The position numbers and the translations under genes are program-made. DNA of 6,773 nt, taken from positions 1 to 6,773 of the forward strand of contig JASHYD010000560.1 of assembly GCA_030043175.1 (NCBI GenBank). The letters run 5' to 3'. Below, in pieces: positions 1 through 6,633 of this stretch. Below the pieces are notes generated by a model that was given only the letters and a program-made list of their open reading frames with translations, searched no databases and had not been told where the DNA came from. The DNA comes from Xanthobacteraceae bacterium (GTDB lineage: Bacteria > Pseudomonadota > Alphaproteobacteria > Rhizobiales > Xanthobacteraceae). How positions within the stretch are numbered: position 1 is the first letter of the stretch; each line of letters opens with the position of its first letter.

Positions 1-28
1 CGCCTCGCGGGCCAACGCACTAAACAGA

Positions 29-1341
29 TTAATTGGCAGCTGCCGCAAGCTCCGACTGTTCGAACGTCGCAAGACCGGAGAGCAGACTGGCGAGACTCGA
101 CGTCCGCAGAGAAATGAACGGCTTCGCGGCCTGCCGACATTGTCGCTTCAAGGTGCCCATCGCGTCATGACTTATGCGGTCGATGGGAAAGACAACATAA
201 TCAGCCCGGCTGATGAGGCCCGGCAGCAACGTCGTGCTGTGCTCGATGCCGCCATCATGATAGAGTAGGATGCCGCCGGCACGCTCCACGATAACTCTTA
301 GCTGTGGGACTTGGTGAGCCCTCCCGCCGACGTAAAGCACCTGTGCGCCGCTGAGTTTGAGCGGGCGGGAATTATTATCTTCCGCCAGCCAGTCGTTGAG
401 CTGGGCTTCGAGCGTCGGCAATTCGCGACGTAGCCCTTCGCACTCATCGCACAAGTCTCGCCGAGCACGTTCTGCTTGCGCAGCCGCGAGCGTTGTCGAC
501 TGAATTCGTCTTTCCAGTCGCTCGCGGCTTGTAATCTCCCGGCTGAGGCGGCGATCGAGATCGGTCAAGGCCTCCCTGGCGGCACGGGCGTCGCCGCTCG
601 TATTTTCCTTAGAAGCTGGCGTTTGGGTAAGTGCCCGGCTTAGCGCTTCGTTGAGCATCTGGATCTTGCTATCGCGTTCGGTGAACCCATCGCGGAGCTG
701 CAGCTGCTGCGCTTCCGCCTTCGCCGACAACGCGGCATTTTGTTCTTCCAGCTGGCATAGCCTGCGAATATCCGCCCGGTTCGCGGCACCCACCATGTGG
801 GAAAGCATGTGCACATCGCCAAAGGCTTTTCGCATGATCGCGTCGGTTGCGGCGGGATGGCTGAGCACCGCCCAATAGGCACCCGGTATGTCGCCGCGGC
901 TGAGCGCCTCTTTCCAAAGCTCGTGCAAAGCGTTTTCATCCTTGGCTTTGGCGAATTGCTTGATCGCCACGCCGCCTCGTGACGATGGTCGAGAGCCTTC
1001 TGGATAAATTTGCCGCCTCCCCGCTGCCTGCCAGCGAGTGTCACCCCCTGCTTGTGGAGGTCGTGGTCGCTGGCCCTCTCGGCGCCATGGACGCCGAGCT
1101 TGATCAACAGGCGGCGTATTTCTGGGTTCGAAAGGCAAGTACCGACAATCGAGCAATGGACGCTGTGATGCATGTCCCAGATCGCCGTGCGCCTTTTGCA
1201 GGGTGGCGGGATGAATTCAGCGCAGGACTGGTCTGGGCCGCGGACCTTCATCGGGATTGCGCTGTGCGAACCGGTCGGCGCTGCCGGCTGCAGGAGGTTC
1301 GAGAACAGAGTCGACAGTAAATCCGGAGTACGGGATGACAT
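29..1341 (-). pseudogene. DUF2325 domain coiled-coil protein, interrupted by a frameshift
   Basis: Two overlapping minus-strand frames together make one protein of about 437 residues. The upstream frame runs from the ATG at 1341 and holds the family's N-terminal block (MHHSVHCSIVGTCLS, then EIRRLLIKLGV and DHDLHKQGVTLAG). It continues to QKALDHRHEAA near 972. The downstream frame resumes with AIKQFAKAKDENALHELW and runs to the TAA at 29-31. The middle (about positions 380-790) is a Glu/Arg/Gln-rich coiled coil. The C-terminal DUF2325 domain (about 60-350) contains VLYVGGRAHQVPQL, YHDGGIEHS and ADYVVFPID. One missing base (or two extra) at about 966-978 explains the break; a sequencing error is possible. 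The family's biochemical role is unknown to me; members often occur near nitrogen-fixation genes in alphaproteobacteria. A Mo-box-like palindrome lies just upstream. Family assignment is confident; whether the gene is truly dead is not settled. Confidence 0.8.
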
Positions 1342-1348
1342 GAGTTCA

Positions 1349-1372
1349 CGCTATATCTGTGCAGATATAGCG
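1349..1372. promoter_or_regulatory. Mo-box-like (ModE-type) operator palindrome
   Basis: A perfect inverted repeat with 11-bp arms, CGCTATATCTG and CAGATATAGCG, separated by the dinucleotide TG. Read as half-sites it is CGCTATAT, an 8-bp spacer, then ATATAGCG. This is the layout I recall for ModE molybdate-repressor sites: CG-flanked TATAT-type half-sites about 7-8 bp apart, 24 bp overall. Its near edge is 7 nt upstream of the DUF2325 start codon at 1341, so bound protein would block transcription or initiation there. The palindrome is seen directly; the link to ModE is from recalled family knowledge. It could instead be another dyad-binding regulator's site. Confidence 0.55.
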
Positions 1373-1830
1373 AATGTCGTACAGATTGGCGATCCTGAAA
1401 AGGGGCTGTTTTTCTTGTCTCATATCATAAAGAAAGGTGCTCTTCATTGGGCATCGGATCGCGCGTGCCGCCTGCCAATCCGCATCGCGCCGAATCTCGT
1501 GTTTTTCCAACTGGCACCCCTTTGGATTGCGTCCGCAATGTTGCGGCGACAACCCGTGCCGGCCCGACTTACCTCAACGGCGCGAACTGACGCGGCGTTC
1601 ATTGGCGCCTACAAACAAGGCAATCGCCGCGAGCACGGGATCTGCGGTCTCGAAGAATGTCGATGTGAGGCTGTACTTGGGTACCGGAACGCTTGAAGAT
1701 TACCGTAACTCCGCATCAAATGTTGAGGTTCGCTATCCCCCGACAATGCAGCGTATCGGCTAATTCCCAATATCGGTTAATATGGTCGACGGCGGAACGA
1801 GCGAGGACGGGAGATCCTGAGGACGGGACT
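1373..1830. other. Intergenic stretch without a recognisable gene
   Basis: This region separates the divergent DUF2325 gene and msrB. Open frames cross it on both strands, but their translations are Cys/Arg/Pro-rich, match no family I recognise, and lack good start signals. It should hold the promoters of both flanking genes. I could not pick convincing -35/-10 or -24/-12 boxes. A 10-bp direct repeat (GAGGACGGGA at 1803-1812 and 1819-1828) sits at its msrB end. Confidence 0.5.
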
Positions 1831-2319
1831 ATGATCACGAGACGTCACCTTCTGATTGGTACGGCTGTCGGCATTGCTGGAGCATCGATCACGCGCTGGT
1901 GGATCGCGCTGGCAGGGAGTGAGACCTTCGAGGTCACGCACACGGATGCTGAATGGCGCGAGCTCTTGACCCCAGATCAGTTTGCAGTGCTTCGCACGAG
2001 TGCGACCGAGCGCCCCTTTACTAGTCCGCTACTTCAGGAGAAGCGTCGTGGCAACTTCGCTTGCGCGGGCTGCGACCGCGACCTGTTCTCCTCGACAACA
2101 AAGTACAATAGCCGCACCGGATGGCCGAGCTTCTGGGCGCCGCTCGAGGGCGCTGTTGGAGCGACCAATGATACGAGCTTCGGCATGGTTCGAACCGCAG
2201 TTCACTGCAGCCGGTGTCGCGGCCATCTCGGTCATGTGTTCAATGACGGTCCCAAGCCGACGGGGCTGCGCTATTGCATCAATGGCGTGGCTCTCACATT
2301 CAAGCCAATCACTGTCTGA
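1831..2319 (+). CDS. msrB: Tat-exported peptide-methionine (R)-S-oxide reductase MsrB
   Basis: A 162-residue protein that reduces the R-epimer of methionine sulfoxide in oxidised proteins. Residues 1-30 form a twin-arginine signal (ITRRHLLIG, then a hydrophobic stretch), so it probably acts in the periplasm. The SelR/MsrB domain spans about residues 36-160. It has two zinc-binding CxxC pairs (Cys78/81 in CAGC and Cys126/129 in CSRC), the GWPSFW motif at 97-102, HLGHVFNDGP at 132-141, and the catalytic cysteine Cys149 in RYCING. All key residues are present. The ATG at 1831 is chosen because it begins the Tat signal and has GAGGA at 1819-1823, 7 nt upstream; the same frame is open upstream, but that part looks non-coding. 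The next gene, a DipZ/CcdA stub, starts 14 nt later. Such membrane thiol transporters supply reductant to periplasmic enzymes, so the two probably formed an operon. Confidence 0.93.
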   Translation: MITRRHLLIGTAVGIAGASITRWWIALAGSETFEVTHTDAEWRELLTPDQFAVLRTSATERPFTSPLLQEKRRGNFACAGCDRDLFSSTTKYNSRTGWPSFWAPLEGAVGATNDTSFGMVRTAVHCSRCRGHLGHVFNDGPKPTGLRYCINGVALTFKPITV

Positions 2320-2333
2320 ATCGGGAACGGAAC

Positions 2334-2684
2334 ATGGTTTTGTTTGCGCTGGCCTATCTCGGCGGTGTGCTGACCATCGTAAGCCCCTGCATCCTGCCGG
2401 TGCTGCTGTTTGTGTTTGCGAGCGCGGATCGTCCGTTCATTCGAAGCGGATTGCCGATGCTGATCGGGATCGCCGCGATAGCGGCCGTTGCCGGCGGGTG
2501 GGCCGTCGAGGCAAACCAGTACGGTCGCGCTGCCGCAATCCTGCTTTTGTGGCTTTTTGGAGTCGCCTGCGGGATGGATCAAGTATTCGCCGGAATGAGC
2601 GTTCGTCTCCCATGTCGGCGAGCGGCACTTGATCGATGGTGGGAGTCAGTCGCGACGGGGCTCAGCGAAAGTAGGGCAGCGTGA
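2334..2684 (+). pseudogene. Truncated DipZ/CcdA-type cytochrome c biogenesis membrane protein (5' remnant)
   Basis: The 116-codon frame begins MVLFALAYLGGVLTIVSPCILP, the signature first membrane segment of CcdA/DsbD-type thiol-disulfide electron transporters; Cys19 is the expected redox cysteine of that segment. RSGLPMLIGIA and GGWAVEANQYGRAAAILLL follow, also typical of rhizobial DipZ. Compared with the family as I recall it, roughly ten residues are missing after LPMLIG. Similarity fades after about residue 78 (near 2567). Full DipZ proteins have several more membrane segments and a C-terminal thioredoxin-like domain, all absent here. An IS200/IS605-like end lies immediately downstream (2657-2726), which suggests an insertion or deletion removed the rest. 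The start at 2334 is 14 nt after msrB, with GGGAACGG as a weak ribosome binding site. Any product is unlikely to transfer electrons. Confidence 0.75.
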
Positions 2685-2726
2685 GCCGCCCGAAGCCCCT
2701 GGCTTTAGCCGTGGTGAGCACTCACC
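2657..2726 (+). mobile_element. IS200/IS605-family right-end / omegaRNA-like remnant
   Basis: GAAGCCCC at 2692-2699, then T, the small hairpin GGCTTTAGCC at 2701-2710, then GTGG at 2711-2714. This matches the characteristic 3' end I recall for IS605/IS1341-type (TnpB) elements, which also forms the 3' part of the TnpB guide RNA scaffold. Upstream, GGGGCT at 2657-2662 can pair with AGCCCC at 2694-2699, and GGGC at 2674-2677 with GCCC at 2688-2691, giving a nested or pseudoknotted fold. TCAC at 2722-2725 could be the right cleavage site. No tnpB coding sequence or left end is visible, so this is at most a relic. Assignment rests on motif memory. Confidence 0.5.
2713..2726. repeat. Short perfect inverted repeat between convergent genes
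   Basis: GGTGAG and CTCACC are separated by CA, giving a 6-bp stem just beyond the mosA stop codon (2737-2739) and at the tip of the IS605-like end. It has no T-tract on either strand, so it is a poor candidate for an intrinsic terminator. It is more likely part of the element end. Confidence 0.4.
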
Positions 2727-2736
2727 GAATGTACCC

Positions 2737-3567
2737 TCAAGCCGGGCGCGCGCCAGTGTGAATGATCGACCCGACGTGCTGGCCACGTAGCGCCGCAGTA
2801 AGCCGGCCCGGAACGAGTCCGTTCACGACCTGCACGCGTTCAATGTGGCGCGCGGTCGCCATGACCTCGAGGAGCGCGCGGTCGAACGGCAGCGTTCCCT
2901 GCAGCTTGGCGAGTTCGCCGACGCTCGTTTCCCGAAGCAAATGCGCCTGCTTCCCGTCGGGCCCATTGGGGTCGGTGGTGTACACTCCGTCCACGTCTTC
3001 CACGATCGTGAGGCCGGCAGCGCCCAGTGCGTCGGCGAGCAGAAACGCGCCGGCGTCGGCCCGGTGGAGCGGGATGCGTGAGGTCGGGAACTCATGATGG
3101 TGATACGGAGGAAAGGCGCTCCCCACGACCGCAGGGGCTGCGGAGAGGTGAATGGCGAGCTGATTCGCAATCGTTGGGTGCTCGATATAGGAGACGTCCT
3201 CCGGCGCGAGTAGGTATGCAAGGATATGGCCGTTCTGGCCAGCCTCGCTTGCGGCAAGCGGAGCAAGCGACCCGACTGGTAGTCCGAGATCGAGGCCAAC
3301 GCTGTAAAGGTGGCGGGCCCGGACGCCGGCACCGGTCAGGATGAGAAGACGGTGCTCAGGCAGAAGCGTACGCAGCTCGTCCACGAGTGGGAGGATCGCC
3401 CGGTGGCCGCGATCCATGATTGAGCGGCCGCCAATCTTCACGACCTGCACCCAAGGGAGAAGCCGGATCGGGCGTCCGCCGGCGACGGGGCGGGTGAGAT
3501 CGCTGTCGAGGAGAGTCTGGCGAGAGAGCGGCGAGGCGATGTGCTTTATCTGGTTAGTCTCAGCCAT
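2737..3567 (-). CDS. mosA: Molybdenum storage protein alpha subunit
   Basis: A 276-residue protein, the same length as Azotobacter vinelandii MosA as I recall it and similar along its whole length. MosA and MosB form a cage-like complex that uses ATP to pack molybdate (or tungstate) into polyoxometalate clusters as a cytoplasmic Mo reserve. The fold is an amino-acid-kinase (UMP-kinase-like) domain. VVKIGG at 42-47 and TGAGVRARH at 78-86 are nucleotide-site loops, and [14 protein letters not shown] lies at 191-204. Glu129, His140 and His156 (in PPYHHHEFP) sit at positions I recall as cluster-binding in the Azotobacter protein. The ATG at 3567 (MAETNQIKH) matches the family's N-terminus; the frame is open further upstream, but that part overlaps mosB. 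The start lies 14 nt after the mosB stop, and AGAG at the end of mosB can serve as its ribosome binding site, so the two are co-transcribed. Confidence 0.95.
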   Translation of the reverse strand: MAETNQIKHIASPLSRQTLLDSDLTRPVAGGRPIRLLPWVQVVKIGGRSIMDRGHRAILPLVDELRTLLPEHRLLILTGAGVRARHLYSVGLDLGLPVGSLAPLAASEAGQNGHILAYLLAPEDVSYIEHPTIANQLAIHLSAAPAVVGSAFPPYHHHEFPTSRIPLHRADAGAFLLADALGAAGLTIVEDVDGVYTTDPNGPDGKQAHLLRETSVGELAKLQGTLPFDRALLEVMATARHIERVQVVNGLVPGRLTAALRGQHVGSIIHTGARPA

Positions 3568-3581
3568 GGCGATGGTTCTCT

Positions 3582-4394
3582 TCAGCTTGCAGTGATGATG
3601 GTGCCGACGTGCTCGCCGGCGAGCGCGCGGGCCAGATTGCCAGGAACGAGGCCATTCACGATCTGCACTTCGCGGACGTAACGTGCCGATGCGAGAAGAT
3701 CGAGCATCGAGAACTCGAGGATCGAATCCTGCAGCCCCCGGGTCTTCATCTCGGTCACCGAGATCTTGGGGATGAAGGTTGCGCCTTTTGAGGTCTTTGG
3801 GTTTGCGCTGTAGAGGCCATTTTCGTCCTTCACATAGATCATCGCCTTGCAGCCGAATTGCTCGGCAACAAGGAAGCATCCGGCGTCGGTGCGGTAGGGC
3901 GGGATCATGCCCTCGGGCGGCGGACGCATCCAGAGGCTATAGGGTGGCATGCCGCCGAAGATGACCGCGTTCACCTCGGCAAGGTAGAGCGGCACTGACG
4001 AGAGCCCCGCGCCGCTAACTGCGGAGATACCGTGCTTCGCAAGCAGCTGCCCCAGCATCGCTGCATTCTGATCGGCAACTGTGCCGCCAAGTTGCGAGAG
4101 TACGCCGGCTGGCAGGTGGAGCCCGGCCGCGATCGAGTAGAGATGCCGGGCCCGGGTGCCTGCTCCAGTTCCGATCAGGAGCTTGTGGACCTTGCGCGCA
4201 GAGACAATCTCGTCGACGAGCGGGTAGACCGCGGCGCGGCCACGGTCGATGATGCTTTGTCCGCCAATCTTGATCACGGTGGCATCAGGCAGTATGCGGA
4301 AGTCCGCCGCCGCGTCCACCGCAGCCACAAGCTGCGGATCGGTGAGCGAACGCTGCATGAGGAGCGCTTCAAGCTCCGCCGTCGTGTTTGCCAT
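3582..4394 (-). CDS. mosB: Molybdenum storage protein beta subunit
   Basis: A 270-residue protein that matches Azotobacter MosB in length and throughout its sequence, as I recall it. It pairs with MosA in the ATP-driven molybdenum storage complex. It has an amino-acid-kinase fold: [13 protein letters not shown] at 40-52, [10 protein letters not shown] at 75-84, [10 protein letters not shown] at 165-174, and the C-terminal [19 protein letters not shown] at 246-264, which has a counterpart in MosA. The start at 4394 (MANTTAELE) is preferred over an in-frame ATG at 4442. It matches the family N-terminus and has AAGGAAG at 4402-4408 with a 7-nt spacer. It is the first gene of the mosB-mosA pair. 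I see no Mo-box palindrome upstream, so its control is not the same as that proposed for the DUF2325 gene. No frameshift or missing motif is visible. Confidence 0.95.
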   Translation of the reverse strand: MANTTAELEALLMQRSLTDPQLVAAVDAAADFRILPDATVIKIGGQSIIDRGRAAVYPLVDEIVSARKVHKLLIGTGAGTRARHLYSIAAGLHLPAGVLSQLGGTVADQNAAMLGQLLAKHGISAVSGAGLSSVPLYLAEVNAVIFGGMPPYSLWMRPPPEGMIPPYRTDAGCFLVAEQFGCKAMIYVKDENGLYSANPKTSKGATFIPKISVTEMKTRGLQDSILEFSMLDLLASARYVREVQIVNGLVPGNLARALAGEHVGTIITAS

Positions 4395-4401
4395 GCGGAA
4401 A

Positions 4402-4408
4402 CTTCCTT
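4402..4408 (-). promoter_or_regulatory. Ribosome binding site deciding the mosB start
   Basis: The minus strand reads AAGGAAG, 7 nt before the ATG at 4394. It favours that start over the in-frame ATG at 4442 and agrees with the family N-terminus MANTTAELE. Confidence 0.8.
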
Positions 4409-4730
4409 TCGTTTTTCCAATGGGAGCCACGTGCGCCAACAACCACTCTCAACCCTGGCCTACGCACCAAGGCCGCCGCTCTCTCCCCCGGCCGCGACTT
4501 TCAGGAAACCGCCGGCAGCATTCAGTCAATTAGAGACTGTGATCAGGACTGCCAAGAGGCAAGTGGTGGACCAAGTCGCCCCGCCGTCGCCATCGTGCGG
4601 CCCGTCGCCGCGCCATCACTCCGGCGCCAGGCCCCCTTGCGAGCCATCGGACCATCGACCCTCGCCAATCCCGCCGAGACCCATCGGATGGGCGTGCGTG
4701 GTCGCAACCCACGTGCCGCGCCGCATCGAC

Positions 4731-4896
4731 CTATGCAGACTTCGCACGATTGGCCACGGCGATGATCTTCTGGTTGATTGCCGCCTGTTTTCCAGGGGCT
4801 TTCCAGGCCGGGGCGTCTGTTCTTAGGAAATGCGTTCCCGTCGGCACCGCGGGTCTTGGCGACTGCCCACGCGTCGCTGGGCACACGAACGACCAT
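4731..4896 (-). pseudogene. Probable C-terminal gene remnant, frameshifted, unrecognised
   Basis: The minus strand reads MVVRVPSDAWAVAKTRGADG from an ATG at 4896. After a frame change near 4830-4845 it continues as FLRTDAPAWKAPGKQAAINQ and KIIAVANRAKSA, ending at the TAG at 4731-4733. Both halves are protein-like, with GC-rich third positions, and join sensibly at NAF/FLRTD. This suggests one short gene, or the tail of a longer one, broken by a one-base shift. I do not recognise the family. The upstream part (about 4897-5061) is open in the first frame but less convincing. Its function is unknown and the call could be chance. Confidence 0.3.
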
Positions 4897-5140
4897 GCGA
4901 TGGGAGGATCGCGAATTGCGCACTACGGGGCGTGTGACTACAACAAAGCGCGCTCTCAAGGTCGCGCTCGTTTTAATCCGGCGGGTCCAATCCGAAGGCC
5001 AAATCCGATCCATTTGCATCAGGTCGCTGCCAAGCAGAAGGCCCGAACGAAGCTCATACATCTGTGTACGGCGTTGATCGCAGCCATCGTCGGCTCTCCG
5101 GATCCCGCGGCGGCCATTCCGCGCGGTGGGTTGCGCTTGA

Positions 5141-5317
5141 AAAACACAAGGTCGCTTGGAGAAGCAGGCACAGCATACTGCTGAGCTCCGGCGCGACGTG
5201 GCCGCGCCGCAGCCGCAGTCGTTGATAGTTCTGGCACAGAAAATGCTGCAAAGGAGCTCGTTTTACGACCAGCAATTCGCGTCGCATCCTCGCTACCTCG
5301 CAAATATCGACAGCTAG
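5141..5317 (+). CDS. Small open frame just upstream of the NUP gene, unrecognised
   Basis: After a TGA at 5138-5140 an open frame runs 58 codons to the TAG at 5315-5317. A possible TTG start at 5156 follows AAGG and would give 53 residues. The translation is rich in Gln and charged residues near the start (LEKQAQHTAELRRD), continues AAPQPQSLIVLAQKM, and ends in an aromatic tail (SSFYDQQFASHPRYLANIDS). About three quarters of its codons end in G or C. Its stop overlaps the GAGGG ribosome binding site of the next gene (5317-5321), which would fit translational coupling. It may be a small gene or the tail of a decayed larger one; an unrelated open frame (about 5014-5184) overlaps it on the same strand. 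No family is recognised. Confidence 0.35.
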   Translation, partial: KTQGRLEKQAQHTAELRRDVAAPQPQSLIVLAQKMLQRSSFYDQQFASHPRYLANIDS

Positions 5318-5321
5318 AGGG
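5316..5321 (+). promoter_or_regulatory. Ribosome binding site of the NUP-family gene
   Basis: AGAGGG lies 9 nt before the ATG at 5331 and supports this start over the in-frame ATGs at codons 6 and 13. It overlaps the stop codon of the small upstream frame. Confidence 0.7.
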
Positions 5322-5330
5322 AACCCTTCC

Positions 5331-6467
5331 ATGCATAGCCACAGGATGTTCGAAACTATCCCGTCGATGACCAGCTACTTGCTAGCCGGCGCAAGCGTCC
5401 TCGTTGCTGCACTCTTCGCCAGTCCGTCGTTCGCCGACAATGACGCAAGACCCGTGAAGGTCATGATCATAAACATGTTTGGCGGCGCCCCGTTTCCGTC
5501 CTCCGAAGCGTCGGCTTTCACCGGCAATCTCGGGTTGACCGAATCGATACCCGTTCGAGGTTTGTCGCCCGACTATCCCAACATTCTGTGCAACGCTGAC
5601 GATGTATGCCAGATGGTCACGGGCGAGGGCCACGCGAACGTGGCCGCATCGACCATGGCCTTGATCCTCAGCGACAAGTTCGACTTGCGCCACACATACT
5701 TCCTGATCGCAGGCATTGCCGGGATCGATCCTCACGAGGGGACAACGGGCTCGGCGGCGTGGGCGCGTTATCTCATCGACTACGGCATTTCATGGGAGAT
5801 CGACGCGCGTGAGATACCAGGAAGCGCGGCCGATCCGATCACCCCGGCGTGGCCCTATGGATACCTCGCAATCTCTCCCACCGATACCATGCAGCCTTGG
5901 AACTCGTTGCCCAGTATCCCCACCCCTTATCACAGCGAGATGTATCAGTTGAACGATGCACTGCTGCAGAAGATCCTGTCGTTGACCAGCAAGGTGGATC
6001 TCACGATCAACGACAATGCGACGGCCCAGGCCTATCGCGACCACTATGCCGAAGCGAAGGCTAAGGCGCCGCCCAGTGTCATTCAGTGCGATACGACGGC
6101 GGGCGACACCTGGTTTCACGGCATCCAACTGGGCGAGCGGGCCTCGGCATGGACTACGCTGTGGACGGGAGGCAAAGGGACCTATTGCACCACGCAACAG
6201 GAGGACAATGCCACGTACATGGCCCTGACCCGCGGGGCCATCTCCGGGTTGGTAGATCTCAACCGCGTTGCCGTGCTGCGGACCGCATCGAACTTTGACC
6301 GTCCCTACCCCGGTGAGTCGGCCTGGCACTCGCTCTGCGGTTGTGGTCCTGAGGGGAGCTCGGGCGGTTTCGTGCCCGCCATAAGCAATCTATGGGCGGC
6401 TTCCGCGCCGTTTATTAAGGATGTCGTCGCCCAGTGGGAAAAGTGGAAGAACGGCGTCCCGAAGTAA
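5331..6467 (+). CDS. Purine nucleoside permease (NUP) family protein, exported
   Basis: A 378-residue protein matching the NUP family along its whole length. Residues 1-35 form a signal peptide: a hydrophobic core (YLLAGASVLVAALFA), then SPSFA with likely cleavage before DNDAR. The mature part has IINMFGG at 46-52, the GLSPDYPNILCN block at 78-88, TGEGHANVAASTMA at 97-110, FLIAGIAGIDP at 124-134, GSAAWARYLIDYGI at 140-153, GDTWFHG at 258-264, YCTTQQEDNAT at 285-295 and DLNRVAVLRTASNFDRPYPG at 309-328. There is no membrane segment beyond the signal. The family name comes from a fungal nucleoside transporter, and the motifs recall a nucleoside-phosphorylase-like fold. A periplasmic nucleoside-binding or processing role is therefore as likely as transport. 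The gene appears intact, with length usual for the family. No clear partner gene is present. Confidence 0.9.
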   Translation: MHSHRMFETIPSMTSYLLAGASVLVAALFASPSFADNDARPVKVMIINMFGGAPFPSSEASAFTGNLGLTESIPVRGLSPDYPNILCNADDVCQMVTGEGHANVAASTMALILSDKFDLRHTYFLIAGIAGIDPHEGTTGSAAWARYLIDYGISWEIDAREIPGSAADPITPAWPYGYLAISPTDTMQPWNSLPSIPTPYHSEMYQLNDALLQKILSLTSKVDLTINDNATAQAYRDHYAEAKAKAPPSVIQCDTTAGDTWFHGIQLGERASAWTTLWTGGKGTYCTTQQEDNATYMALTRGAISGLVDLNRVAVLRTASNFDRPYPGESAWHSLCGCGPEGSSGGFVPAISNLWAASAPFIKDVVAQWEKWKNGVPK

Positions 6468-6563
6468 AAGGAGCCTTTGCCAGTCGAAATCGGGTAGCAA
6501 AGCCGGCGGCCGCCATTCATTTTGAGGGTGGGCGTGCCCGGCGCGACATCTTTGAAGTTCGGT

Positions 6564-6593
6564 CAGTCAAGATTTGGGCCAAAACTTTGACTG
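6564..6593. repeat. Imperfect 30-bp palindrome
   Basis: The arms CAGTCAA and TTGACTG flank an inner TTT/AAA and a central GGCC, with 3 mismatched pairs out of 15. The right arm continues into the direct-repeat copy at 6587-6599. It could be a transposase-binding terminus or a protein-binding dyad. Confidence 0.55.
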
Positions 6594-6617
6594 GACACCA
6601 ATGCATGGCCGCTGTTG

Positions 6618-6633
6618 GCCCGTCGCGACGGGC
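6618..6633. repeat. Perfect 16-bp palindrome
   Basis: GCCCGTCG followed by its exact reverse complement CGACGGGC, with no spacer. In GC-rich DNA this may be chance. It lies between the two TTGACTGG-type repeats. Confidence 0.6.

Larger units (their letters stand above)
4395..5330. other. Long low-information region between mosB and the NUP gene
   Basis: This stretch of about 930 bp has no intact recognisable gene. The longer open frames here give Pro/Arg-rich translations typical of non-coding GC-rich DNA. Two pieces do look coding-like and are listed separately: a minus-strand remnant at about 4731-4896 and a short plus-strand frame at 5141-5317. A small stem (GGCCT at 4457-4461 with AGGCC at 4470-4474) lies in the presumed mosB leader. 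I could not identify promoter boxes for mosB with confidence. Confidence 0.5.

Noticed and set aside
1686..1711. EcfG-type promoter (GGAAC...CGT) upstream of msrB
   Set aside because: The spacing between GGAAC and CGTAA is about 13 bp, too short for the expected 16-17 bp.
1172..1763. Open frames across 1172-1763 on the plus strand
   Set aside because: The translations are Cys/Arg-rich, match nothing recognisable, partly overlap the DUF2325 gene antisense and have no convincing start signals.
1982..2632. Plus-strand 216-codon open frame
   Set aside because: It is an out-of-frame shadow of msrB and the dipZ stub, with low-complexity Arg/Ser composition.
2713..2726. Bidirectional terminator between dipZ and mosA
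   Set aside because: The stem is only 6 bp with a 2-nt spacer and no T-tract on either side.
3568..3879. N-terminal extension of mosA in the open frame up to 3879
   Set aside because: It overlaps mosB, is Arg/Pro-rich and unlike the family. The ATG at 3567 gives the expected MAETNQIKH start and the usual 276 residues.
4395..4500. Molybdenum cofactor riboswitch upstream of mosB
   Set aside because: Only one 5-bp stem is visible. The multi-stem architecture expected of that riboswitch could not be found by eye.
4032..4826. Plus-strand 264-codon open frame
   Set aside because: It is antisense to mosB for its first half and Pro/Arg-rich beyond it, with no recognisable motif. It is a shadow of GC-rich coding DNA.
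5019..5342. Minus-strand open frames upstream of the NUP gene
   Set aside because: The plus-strand frame at 5141-5317 has better codon composition and context. The minus-strand translations look like shadows.
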